The translations under genes and the position numbers were made by a program. From contig JAWQEG010001220.1 of NCBI GenBank assembly GCA_033782935.1, positions 186,001 through 250,000 on the forward strand: a stretch of DNA of 64,000 bases, read 5' to 3'. The notes beneath the pieces were generated by a model, which did no database searches, was not told the origin of the DNA, and saw only the letters and a program-made list of their open reading frames with translations. Shown here piece by piece: positions 25,401 to 34,877 of this stretch (position 1 is the stretch's first letter; each line of letters begins with the position of its first letter). Source of the DNA: Petrolisthes cinctipes (taxonomy: Eukaryota > Arthropoda > Malacostraca > Decapoda > Porcellanidae).

Positions 25401-26655
25401 CAACCTATCTTTTCTCCCAGCTCTGAAGAGGATCATGGCAACACCAACACTTACACCAACAAGACAACAGTCACACCACCCTACCTATGAACACCCACTA
25501 CTTCGCAGGGCAGAACAACTGTTCCTCAGGACGGACGTGCACAGGACCCCCCTGCTGCAGCCGTACACTGGACCACATAGGGTCATCAAGAGGGACGAGG
25601 CGACAGTAACGCTGCAGATCGGGGGGAAACCATACAGGACTTCCTGGCAACGCGTGAAACCGGCGGTGACACAGTCTGACCAACATCAACAGCAGCAGCA
25701 GGACACACGTCCACCACCACCTCACCACGACGTCACGCAGCCAAGGCGCCCTCTGCTGCCAACCCCTACTATGCCTACCCCACTCACGCACACACAGCCT
25801 CACATCAGAGCGTACCAACAATGGTATATCACACACAACATTCCACCACCAACCATCACCACCCATTCCCCAACCACTCAGCCAACACCTGCTCCCCCAC
25901 ACACAGGCATACCCTCACTACCACCATTATCATCATACAACCGACCCAACGCACACAATACTACACCAACACCCACACCTTCACCCCAACCGGCACACTG
26001 GTGCACCACACACTCGCACCTTTCCCCCTCCTTCACCATCACGACCCCCCTACACTACTACCAAGGACAACTCCCCACAACCAACACACGTACAACCACA
26101 ACCATCAACCTCCACTCACACATCACAACCATCAACCTCCACACACACCATCAATCGTAGGGACACCTAAACTCCCCGACCGTTATGCAACTGTTATCCA
26201 TCCTTCACCACCTACACCCCCTAACATACCCTACCCCTCCTACATTACCTGAACCTGCCTCACCTACACCCCAACCCGCACCCCCGCTTAATCCCATACA
26301 TGAACCTGCCCCACTCAACCCATCCCCCACGCCTGCCGACCCTCTACCAAATGACTCTATATGTGTAATCCCTCTTAATCTCCCTCAGGACCAGCCTCCT
26401 ATTATTCATGTCATACCTGCCACTCCCCCTCGTCCTGTCAGCCCCCACGGCCGGCCACGGACACCTACACGCCCAGTCACACCACAACCACCACAGATAT
26501 TGCCACGGGAGAACGAGCCAGACATGGTACCTGTAGGGTTTACTACACGCGCAGGACGTACCATCAAGCGACCCCATAAATATATATCCATGCTAGCCAA
26601 CACAGACATGCACCTACTCGACAACCAGCCTCACACATCTTGCACCTACTATTAA
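22492..26655 (+). pseudogene. A2 pol: protease, RT, RNase H, integrase, Pro-rich tail
   Basis: Same domain order as A1. Protease [15 protein letters not shown] with [14 protein letters not shown] and catalytic YIDDIL. A 1-bp insertion near 23820 shifts frame. RNase H has TDASADAIG, but about 40 bp coding for the DREL catalytic segment are deleted near 24270. Integrase zinc-binding, HVDIVGP and MVERFHR are present, again with TNQGTQF (Asn at 25099-25101 instead of the second Asp). A TAG at 26158-26160 and a 1-bp indel near 26230 break the Thr/Pro-rich C-terminus, which ends GRTIKRPHKY. Clearly more decayed than A1. Confidence 0.87.
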
Positions 26656-26778
26656 GTCACACACTTGCCTTTCTCGACCATACGACAATTATCCACACCT
26701 CACACGTACTCTTTTGTGCAACACTACCCATCAAGCATGGCTCATGAGTATGTTTCCAGGTTGTCCCCATTTTAATAT
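26656..26778 (+). other. A2 3' UTR, proximal part
   Basis: Matches the segment downstream of pol in the tandem array (43320-43455, opposite strand), ending at CCCATTTTAATAT where the Gmr1-like element begins. Confidence 0.75.
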
Positions 26779-27949
26779 TGTTACGGACGGAGGGTAGAGA
26801 TACGGTACAGTAATAGTCACTAGACTAGACTTACCCCAAAGTTAGCTATCAACAGAATAAAATAGCACTGGGTGGCAGGTATCTGACTATTAAAGTTATG
26901 AATTATAAGTAAAAGTACAAACCCAGCCTATATGAAAGAATGCTAACACAACCCAAAGAGACCGTCCATACATATAACCAGGTTCGAATAAAATGAATAA
27001 AAGATGATAGAGAAACTACTCTGATTTTCTATAATATATTTTAACACTAAGAACAAACACAAAGACAAATAATAAACTCTGAAAGAATTAGTAAATGAAA
27101 TAAGGATTCCCAACTATGACAGAACGTGAGACAGAGTTCCCAGAATATATAATGCACTTGCAATAATCACTCAATAACTCACTACCACTGTGCCATCACT
27201 TCAATAACACAAGGCTTTAGGCACACGTAAACACAGAATTAATCTATCAATAATAATAGTAAGTTAGCACTTCACTGGCACATATAATAAGTACACATCA
27301 ATGCATCACAACACACATGTAATAATATAATAATAGTAATAATATGAGAGTGACCCTATGTTACTGTGAGAAGAATATAGAAGTAAACACAAAATTTTAC
27401 TTATCAAACGTTGCGAGTCTCCATCCGAATCTCACCACACTCACTCACTTACAAAAACCCAAACTGAGTTGTCCCTGTCCCACTGGTAACTGAGCTCTAC
27501 AGCCTTAACCCCTCGCCTTATATTCCATTGGCTAAACAAAGGGTATACTGTTAGCTTCACAAAGAAAAACAAGCGCGTCTCCGAACTGTTACTTTAACAC
27601 TGACTTAAGCACACATCACTCCTACGTTCCCTCCCTCTCAAGAAACTATTGGAAGTCAATAGGAATAAAATCGGAGAGTTTGTCACATATGCAGCTGCGA
27701 GAAGGGGGAGAGAAGGCGTACGAATCCAGCGAATCTAGCTGGCCAAGGCACGCTCACCCTTCTGACAAGAATACCTAAAGAAAATGGAATAATTAAATGA
27801 TCTAGCTTCGCACACATTAGATAAGATAGTGTCGCACACATCAGATCCGGGTGCGAGCTTGTACTACCCTCTCACTCCTTCTCTCACAGTCACTGTCAAA
27901 AATGGATAGCAAAACTAACAAATTAATAATTATTCAGGCACGCGTAACA
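26779..27949 (-). repeat. Gmr1-like 3' LTR (1171 bp)
   Basis: Terminal TGTTACGGACGG and GCGTAACA. A G-rich polypurine tract (sense GGTGGGGGCG) lies at about 27950-27960, just inside it. Confidence 0.9.
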
Positions 27950-28041
27950 CGCCCCCACCAAAGAAAGAGTTTTCCTCTGGAAAATTCGTTCTTAGGTTTA
28001 CGAAAGTTATGTACAACATGCAAAAATCAAAATCAAAACAT

Positions 28042-29456
28042 TTAACTTCTAGATAGACAATCGGCTATCACATTATCAACACCTCTTATATGACGTACGT
28101 CTAGGTGATACTGTTGGAGGAACAAACTTCAACGGGTAAGCCTTTGGTTCTTGGCCCCCAAACTGTTCAAGTACTTCAAAGGGTGGTGGTCAGTGTACAC
28201 CCTAAGCATTGGTCCAAATGCAGGTACATACACAGCAAAGTGTTGCAGGGCGAGGATCAGGGCTAGGAGTTCCTTTTCTATAACTGAGTAGTTCTTCTGA
28301 CTGGTAGAGAACTTTTTACTGAAATACGAAACAGGATGCTCCACCCCCTGCTCGTCCTCCTGCATCAACACAGCTCCTGTTCCTACATTGCTAGCGTCCA
28401 CTGCTAGTATGAATGGTTTGTCAAACTTGGGTGCGGTCATCACGGGATAGTGGACGAGTATGTCCTTAGCACTTTCAAAACTTTCCTCACACTCGTTTGT
28501 CCATTCATATTTGAACTCTTTTCTAAGCAGCTCAGTCAAGGGTGCCACTACAGTCACGAAATTTTTCAAAAATCGCCTGTAGTACCCAATACATCCCAAA
28601 AAGCGTCTGAGTTCCCGTCTGTTCTGAGGCCTCTTGAAACCTTGTATGGCCTCCACCTTCGAGCTAGGCGAGCAGACCAGACCATGTCCTACCACGTACC
28701 CTGGGTACTGCACACGGGCACACACAAAGTCGCACTTCTTGACGTTGACGACTAAGTTGGCTTCCTGTAGGCGAGACAGTAACTGCTGCAGCACTTGGAG
28801 GTGGTGGTCCCAGGTGTCAGTGTAGACCACGACGTCGTCAATGTACACAACGCAATTCTTGATACCGCCAGTCACATCATTCATGAGCCGTTGGAAGGTG
28901 GCTGGTGCATTCTTCATACTGTACGGCATCACATTACACTGGTATGTTTGCCCATCAGCCACAAAGCACGAGATCTGCTTTGCTCGGTCTGTCAGAGGTA
29001 CTTGCCAAAATCCCTGCTTCAGGTCGATCTTGGTAATAAAACGAGAGGATCCCACATGGTCAATGCAGTCCTCTAGGCGTGGCAATGGGTACGTGTTAGT
29101 TTTCGTCAAGGCGTTCACTCTCCTGTAGTCAATGCAGAACCATCAGGCTTAGGCTGCAATGTCACAGGGGAACTCCAAGCACTTGCACACGGTGTTATCA
29201 AGTTGTGGTCCAACATGTACTTCAGCTCCTTCCGCAGCACTTCAATATGGCGTGGGCTGACTCGGTAGGGCGACAGCTTAACTGGTGTAGCCTCGCCCAC
29301 GTCCACGTCGTGTTGAGTCCTATCAGTCCTACCAGGAACACTGGCGACACCTTGCCGTAGGTCGACATCAACTTCCACAACTGCTCCACTTGCTCTGGAG
29401 GTAAATGTGACACCTTGTCCCATAAAGTCGTCTCTGCTTCCTCGTTGTCCACCCAA
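28042..29456 (-). pseudogene. Gmr1-like reverse transcriptase and RNase H
   Basis: The frame 29456-29115 holds the RT start (ATPVKLSPYRVSPRH ... LITPCASAWSSPVTLQPKPDG). A short out-of-frame deletion near 29138 removes the residues before FCIDYR. The next frame has FITKIDLKQGFWQVPL, MKNAPATFQRLM, catalytic YIDDVV, and RNase H with LAVDASNVGTGAVL, EKELLALI and YTDHHPLKYL. A TGA at 28129-28131 (probably from TGG) stops it about 30 codons before the natural end at TAA 28042-28044, after HIRGVDNVIADCLS. Confidence 0.87.
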
Positions 29457-30121
29457 TTACATTCTTGAAATTCACAAGTTACCTCTGCCACGTCATCATC
29501 ATCTTCTTCCACAGCCACAGCCACAACATGCTGTGTCATCACTGGAGTCTTCAAAGGGCGGTAGTACAGCTTCAACATATTCACATGGCACAACTGATGA
29601 GACCTCCGCCGGTCGGGCGTCTTCACAAGGTAGTCAGTCTTACCCAGCCTCTTCTCTACCACGTAAAGACCTTGAAACTTGGCAGCCAGGGGTTGACCTT
29701 GAAGTGGCAGTAGCACCAACACTTCATCACCAACTTGGAACTCCCTCCATCGGGCCTTCCGATCATACCACTGTTTCATCTTCCCTTGGGCTTCCTCAAG
29801 ATTCTTCTTCGCCTCTTCTCTAGTGTTACTCAGACGGGTCTTGAACTCCATGACGTATTGTAGAAGGTTCTTGCTGGTGTCAACGTCACTACTCCATGCC
29901 TCCTTGACGATGCTCAAAGGACTCTGACATGGTGTGCGAAGACAAGCTCATTCGGAGAGAAACCCAGGCTCTCCTGTGGTACCTCCCTCGTTGCAAACTG
30001 TAGGAAAGGAACACCCTTGTCCCAATCCTTGGTGTGTTCCAAGCAGTATTTCCTCATCATATTCTTCAGAGTCTGGTGGTATCTCTCCAAGGCACCCTGG
30101 GACTCTGGATGGTAAGCACTG
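29457..30121 (-). pseudogene. Gmr1-like integrase, C-terminal half
   Basis: Starts at the other TSD (30117-30121) with AYHPESQGALERYHQ, containing the third catalytic residue Glu. It continues through the C-terminal barrel-like WREFQVGDEVLVLLP and HVNMLKLYY. An acidic linker (EEDDDDVAEVT) then leads into the RT. A frame change near 29340-29300 separates it from the RT frame. Lying before the RT, it proves the integrase-first domain order. Confidence 0.85.
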
Positions 30122-30410
30122 TGTGGTAAAATGAGTAATAGGCAAGTAAACTCTAAAACCTTTATCTAGGCTTTACACAGCAATAAACCAGAGCTGCGTA
30201 CAAGAGTAGTGTACAGGACGAGCAGCTGGAGAGAACTGACTCCAGTGCTAGAGAATAACAATTTCATCACCTCCGAATCGGAGCTTCATGAAACACATTA
30301 AATCTTCATACAGAGTAAGACAGTGAACAATCATGGAACAGAAATAACCATTAACCAACCCAACAAACATTAACAGGAATAACTATTAACATATACCACT
30401 AAACACCACA
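30122..30410 (-). repeat. Tf1-like 3' LTR (289 bp) with polypurine tract
   Basis: Apparently identical to the 5' LTR. The tract AGAGGGGGAGAA (sense) occupies 30411-30422 directly before it and would prime plus-strand synthesis. Confidence 0.95.
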
Positions 30411-30474
30411 TTCTCCCCCTCTAAACAAATAATATACATAATTTACAAAATATACAAATAACATCATTGTGTTC

Positions 30475-33400
30475 CTAATAACCATATCTATCAGGGGTTT
30501 TTCTAACCCTGGTTGAACGCCTAGGTGATTCGACCTTGTTTACTGAAGAAGGTAAACTGTCAGGCTCATAACTATCTTTAGTGCCCAGGTATTCCTGATG
30601 GTCAGGAACGGGGTTATTAATTCCAGAGGTTTCCCTCCTAGAGTCTCTATCAGTGTCCTCTGAAGGTACTGTGGCCTCTACAGATGGTGTCAGGTCTCGA
30701 GTTTCCTGGGAGTCTTCTTGGCCGGGTTTACGATCCTGCTGAGTAGGAGCCAAATCCTTTGTGGAGACTGTGGACTGTCTTCCGTCAGGATAGCGAATGT
30801 GAGCGTAGTAAGGATTTGCACTCTCAAGATCGACTTCTTCAACTAGAGGATCAGACTTAGAAGTGCGAACAAACTTCCGCAGTAGTGCAGGTCCGGGGGC
30901 AGTCAGCCAAGTTGGTAGAGAGTATCCATTAAAAGATTTCCTGGGAAAAGCAAACAATCTCTCATGAGGGGTTTGGTTAGTGGCAGTACAAAGGAGTGAC
31001 CGAATGGAATGAAGCACTGTATCTAAAACTAGTTCCCACTGACATTCTGGAAGTTTGTGAGATCTGAGAGCTAACCGCACAGATTTCCAAATGGTACCTA
31101 TCTCTCTCTCACACTGTGCATTTCCGGTGGGGTGATACGGAGTAGAGTGAGACATGACAACACCGTGACTCATTAGAAACTCAGAAACTTCTTTTGACAT
31201 AAACTGTGTTCCTCGGTCGGAGTGAACTGCAGAGGGGCAGCCAAAAAGAGAGAACAGTTTACGAAAACATGCAATGACAGTTTGAGCAGACATATCTGAA
31301 CATGGGAAAGCAAAAGGGAATCTTGAGTACTCATCTATCATGACAAGGAGGTATTTGTTCTTAGTAGCAGAGGGTTTTGGTCCCGTGAAATCAACAGAAA
31401 TTCGATCAAAGGGTCGCATAGCTCGAATAAGATTGCTAGCTGGAGGTTTGAAGAACTTGGGTTTAAGTTCAGAACAAGCTTTACACTGGGAGCAAATCTT
31501 CTTTACATCTTCTAAAGAGAAAGCCAAATTCTTTATTTTTACAAAATGGTGGAGTCTAGTGATTCCAGGATGACACAAGGAAGTATGTATTTCCTCAAGA
31601 GAGACAGGGTTACTTCTTGCAGCCGAACACACACGAGAAAGAGTATCACAGGGAACATTTTCGGAGCCCGGTCTATACTTTATGTCAAACAGATATTCGG
31701 AGAGCTCAAGGCGCCATCTCAAGATTTTATCATTTTTAATTTTAGAGGAATGACTGGAGCTGAACATGAATGAAATTGCTTGCTGGTCAGTGACTATGGT
31801 GAATCTCCTTCCAATAACAAAAAGTCTCCACTTACGTACTGCTTCTATGATGGCAGCAGCCTCTCTCTCTATAGCAGGCTGGAGTCTCTCAGAGTTATTC
31901 AGAGTCCTGGAGAAAAAAGCTACAGGTCGTCCTAACTGGGAGAGGGTGGCTGCTATGGAGACAGAGGAAGCGTCAGTCTCAATTTGAAGGGGTAGATCTT
32001 CATCAAAGGCATATACCGAGGCTTTAGAAATCTCCTCCTTTAGTGCTCTGAAACACTTAATAGCTTCTGAGCAGAGAGGAAAAGAGTAACTATGCAGGAG
32101 GGGTTGAATACGCTTTGAGTAGTCCTCAATCCAAATTGAATAATATGAGAAGAGGCCAAGAGCTCGTTTAAGGGACAAGTCCACCAGTGGTTTGATACGA
32201 TCAGGGTCAGGCCTTAAGGAACCATTAGAGATACAGTATCCAAGATAAGTGATCTCATTTTGATTATATAGACACTTATTAAAATTCAAAGAAAGATTAT
32301 ACTTAGAAACAGCCTCCTTAAAGCGCTGAAGATTTCTGTCATGGTCCTCCTTGCCTTCCCCACATATAATCACATCATCAATATAAGCATAAGTCGCTTC
32401 CAACCCACAGTCAGCTATGATCGAATCCACGACTCTCTGGAAAACAGCAACAGAATTAGTCAATCCAAAAGGTATTCTGTTAAATTGGAATAGTTGGCCA
32501 TCGGCCTCAAATGCAGTGTACTGTTTCTCCGATTCTCTAAGGGGTACTTGATAATAGGCACTTTTCAAATCCATCTTACTGAATATTCTGTACTTAGCCA
32601 TTTTATGTATCAAGTCATGGATCCGAGGCATAGGATAGGCATCAAGTAGTGTGAAACGATTAATTGTTCTCGAGTAGTCGACTACCATGCGTTGTTTGTG
32701 CCTTTCATCTTTAGTAACATGCACTTGGGCCCTCCAGGGGGACTGACTCTTTTCTATTATTCCCGCATGTAATAAGGACTGTATCTCAGAACGAACAAAT
32801 TCCTCATCAGATCTTGTAAACTTTCGTGTATGAGTAGATATAGGCTTAATATCAGGGGAAAGATTAGGGAACAGAGAAGGAGAGTCAATGTTCATACACG
32901 CTACACCACATATAGTTAGTTTAGGTAATGACCCACAGAGCGTGAATTCTACAGCCTGATGCTTCTCCATAAAGTCTTGACCTAAGATAATCCTGGAACA
33001 TAGCTGAGGAAGCACTGAAAGTTTAATTTGTGGATAATAGTTGTCTTTCACTGTCAAATTAGCAAAGCAGTGTCCAAAAGTGGTAGAAATTTGAGAGGCA
33101 GCAAGGGTGATATTAGATTTTGAGGGATGTACAGGAATATTCAAACTTTTGACTACCTCTGGGTGAATGAAGCTGATAGTGCTTCCACTGTCAATAAGAG
33201 AATTTACTTGTAGGCCATTAACATTTACTGGTATGGTAGAACAGAGAGGCATAGCTACCGAGGCCAATACCGGAGCATCAGTCACAGGGGTCAAAGCACA
33301 ATGGTCACAGGGGTGGGTGGAGAAGGAGGTAGATTCAGTAGACCCGAACACAGCAGCAGCAGAAGTAGAGGAGATCCTGGGTTTCCCACGATTGCTGCTT

Positions 33401-34149
33401 CTACAGACACCAGCAAAATGGCCCTTCTTTGCACATTTGTGGCACACAGAGGCCCTGGCTGGACAGCTAAACCGGGGATGCCGCCTACCGCCACAGAAGT
33501 AACACTTTCCGACCAGGGAGGCAGCAGCGGAGGTCTCGGTGGTAGAGCAGGCGGGCGAAGTTGTAATAATGTCAACAGCAGCAGCAGCAGCAGCAGCAGC
33601 AACGGTTAAATTCCCAGTGACTGATGATGACGAGTACCCCTCAGCGTTGCGTTGGGCAGTATCGAGGCTTCTAGCAAGCTGAACGGCTTCATTTAAAGTC
33701 AACGATTCTTTCTCCAATAGCCGCTGACGTATGACAGGGAAGGCAAGGCCGGCGATGAAGGAGTCTCGAATGGCTTCTTGAGTGTAAGTGTCAGCAGTTA
33801 CTTGCTTGAACTCACAGTCTTTAGACAATAACTTGAGGGAGCGGAAGTAGGTGTCGATGGACTCACTAGGTAGTTGTCTTCGTGTAGCCAATTGATGCCT
33901 GGCGTAAATTATGTTCTTTGGCTTCACGTACACGTCTTTCATAATTTTGATGGCTTCTTCATACGTCGTGCAGTCAGTGATGTGTGAATAGGCTTCAGGC
34001 GAGATGTAATTAGTGAGCAACTTGAGTTTGTCAGGTGCTGGCGTAATAGACTGTACGAAGTTGGAGAAGGTACGAAGCCAATGAGTCCATTGAGCAGGAG
34101 TGGTATCTTGCGAGCCTTCGAAGCGTTCTGGTCTTAGTAGCCTCTCCAT
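30475..34149 (-). CDS. Tf1-like gag-pol polyprotein, 1224 residues
   Basis: I chose the ATG at 34147-34149 (MERLLRPERFEG), 33 nt inside the LTR; the frame is also open upstream into the LTR but without ATG. Order: capsid domain (about 1-190, with ARHQLATRRQLPSESIDTYF); an alanine run from a CAG/CTG microsatellite; zinc knuckles CYFCGGRRHPRFSC and CHKCAKKGHFAGVC; protease LIDSGSTISFIHP; RT FSKMDLKSAYYQVPL, FGLTNSVAVFQRV and catalytic YIDDVI; RNase H ETDASSVSIAATL, EREAAAI, TDQQAI; integrase H2C2, SVDFTGPKP, HSDRGTQFMS, QCEREIG; C-terminal RRSTRVRKTPDRYGY. All catalytic residues of RT and the integrase D,D,E are present. No stop or frameshift is seen. Gag and pol share one frame, as in Tf1. Confidence 0.95.
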   Translation of the reverse strand: MERLLRPERFEGSQDTTPAQWTHWLRTFSNFVQSITPAPDKLKLLTNYISPEAYSHITDCTTYEEAIKIMKDVYVKPKNIIYARHQLATRRQLPSESIDTYFRSLKLLSKDCEFKQVTADTYTQEAIRDSFIAGLAFPVIRQRLLEKESLTLNEAVQLARSLDTAQRNAEGYSSSSVTGNLTVAAAAAAAAVDIITTSPACSTTETSAAASLVGKCYFCGGRRHPRFSCPARASVCHKCAKKGHFAGVCRSSNRGKPRISSTSAAAVFGSTESTSFSTHPCDHCALTPVTDAPVLASVAMPLCSTIPVNVNGLQVNSLIDSGSTISFIHPEVVKSLNIPVHPSKSNITLAASQISTTFGHCFANLTVKDNYYPQIKLSVLPQLCSRIILGQDFMEKHQAVEFTLCGSLPKLTICGVACMNIDSPSLFPNLSPDIKPISTHTRKFTRSDEEFVRSEIQSLLHAGIIEKSQSPWRAQVHVTKDERHKQRMVVDYSRTINRFTLLDAYPMPRIHDLIHKMAKYRIFSKMDLKSAYYQVPLRESEKQYTAFEADGQLFQFNRIPFGLTNSVAVFQRVVDSIIADCGLEATYAYIDDVIICGEGKEDHDRNLQRFKEAVSKYNLSLNFNKCLYNQNEITYLGYCISNGSLRPDPDRIKPLVDLSLKRALGLFSYYSIWIEDYSKRIQPLLHSYSFPLCSEAIKCFRALKEEISKASVYAFDEDLPLQIETDASSVSIAATLSQLGRPVAFFSRTLNNSERLQPAIEREAAAIIEAVRKWRLFVIGRRFTIVTDQQAISFMFSSSHSSKIKNDKILRWRLELSEYLFDIKYRPGSENVPCDTLSRVCSAARSNPVSLEEIHTSLCHPGITRLHHFVKIKNLAFSLEDVKKICSQCKACSELKPKFFKPPASNLIRAMRPFDRISVDFTGPKPSATKNKYLLVMIDEYSRFPFAFPCSDMSAQTVIACFRKLFSLFGCPSAVHSDRGTQFMSKEVSEFLMSHGVVMSHSTPYHPTGNAQCEREIGTIWKSVRLALRSHKLPECQWELVLDTVLHSIRSLLCTATNQTPHERLFAFPRKSFNGYSLPTWLTAPGPALLRKFVRTSKSDPLVEEVDLESANPYYAHIRYPDGRQSTVSTKDLAPTQQDRKPGQEDSQETRDLTPSVEATVPSEDTDRDSRRETSGINNPVPDHQEYLGTKDSYEPDSLPSSVNKVESPRRSTRVRKTPDRYGY

Positions 34150-34166
34150 AACCAACTGAGAAAAAG

Positions 34167-34181
34167 TTATTGCTGTGTAAA
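34167..34181 (-). promoter_or_regulatory. Candidate self-priming site
   Basis: One base inside the 5' LTR, sense TTTACACAGCAATAA is the exact reverse complement of TTATTGCTGTGTAAA inside the LTR (34233-34247). It does not begin TGG, so it does not look like a tRNA 3'-end site. In Tf1 the first bases of the RNA fold back onto a site just after the LTR. The predicted RNA start here is at about 34247. Confidence 0.65.
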
Positions 34182-34182
34182 T

Positions 34183-34471
34183 TGTGGTAAAATGAGTAAT
34201 AGGCAAGTAAACTCTAAAACCTTTATCTAGGCTTTACACAGCAATAAACCAGAGCTGCGTACAAGAGTAGTGTACAGGACGAGCAGCTGGAGAGAACTGA
34301 CTCCAGTGCTAGAGAATAACAATTTCATCACCTCCGAATCGGAGCTTCATGAAACACATTAAATCTTCATACAGAGTAAGACAGTGAACAATCATGGAAC
34401 AGAAATAACCATTAACCAACCCAACAAACATTAACAGGAATAACTATTAACATATACCACTAAACACCACA
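34183..34471 (-). repeat. Tf1-like 5' LTR (289 bp)
   Basis: Sense start TGTGGTGTTTAG, sense end TTTTACCACA. It contains the 15-nt word (plus-strand 34233-34247) complementary to the priming site just inside the LTR. Confidence 0.95.
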
Positions 34472-34877
34472 CACTGCTTCTGACATGTTTAACTCCTAAC
34501 TCTTCCAAAGTCTGCTGGAACAAGTTAGACAAAAAGTTAGAACCCCTATCAGACTGTATCTCATTAGGTAACCCAAACTTCGTACAAAATCCCAACAATG
34601 CTTTCACAACAGCCTTAGCATTCATAGTTCTGAGGGGAATTGCCTCAGGGTACCTAGTACAAGGGTCTAACATGGTAAGAAGGTACTGAAATCCAGTAGA
34701 AGTGGTAGGAAGTGGACCCACTATGTCTATGATTAACTTTGAGAAAGGCGGCCCAATAGCAGGGATGGGAATTAGGGGAGACTTAGATGGTTTCTGGTTA
34801 GGCCGTCCCACAACCTGACATGTATGACAACTTCTCACATGCTGGTACACATCAGCCCTCATGGCAGGCCAGTAAAA
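34472..34877 (-). pseudogene. Gmr1-like integrase, N-terminal core (interrupted)
   Basis: Reads MRADVYQHVRSCHTCQ (CX2C of the zinc site), LIIDIVGPLP (first Asp), and IQSDRGSNFLS (second Asp). It is then cut at the Tf1-like insertion, whose TSD CACTG is at 34472-34476. The rest of the core resumes at 30121. Reading out of the insertion gives a spurious C-terminus. Confidence 0.85.

Larger units (their letters stand above)
30122..34471 (-). mobile_element. Intact-looking Tf1/sushi-like Ty3/Gypsy retrotransposon
   Basis: Two 289-bp LTRs that appear identical when read side by side (TGTGGTGTTTAG...ATTTTACCACA in sense), a perfect 5-bp duplication CACTG (30117-30121 and 34472-34476), a purine tract before the 3' LTR, and a single uninterrupted gag-pol frame. 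It is inserted in the integrase of the Gmr1-like element. One long gag-pol ORF plus a self-complementary priming site is the Tf1/sushi pattern. This is the youngest insertion in the nest and the only element here that looks capable of autonomous movement. Confidence 0.93.

Noticed and set aside
34150..34206. Start of the Tf1-like polyprotein inside the LTR
   Set aside because: The upstream extension has no ATG. The ATG at 34149 follows the priming site and begins the recognisable capsid sequence.
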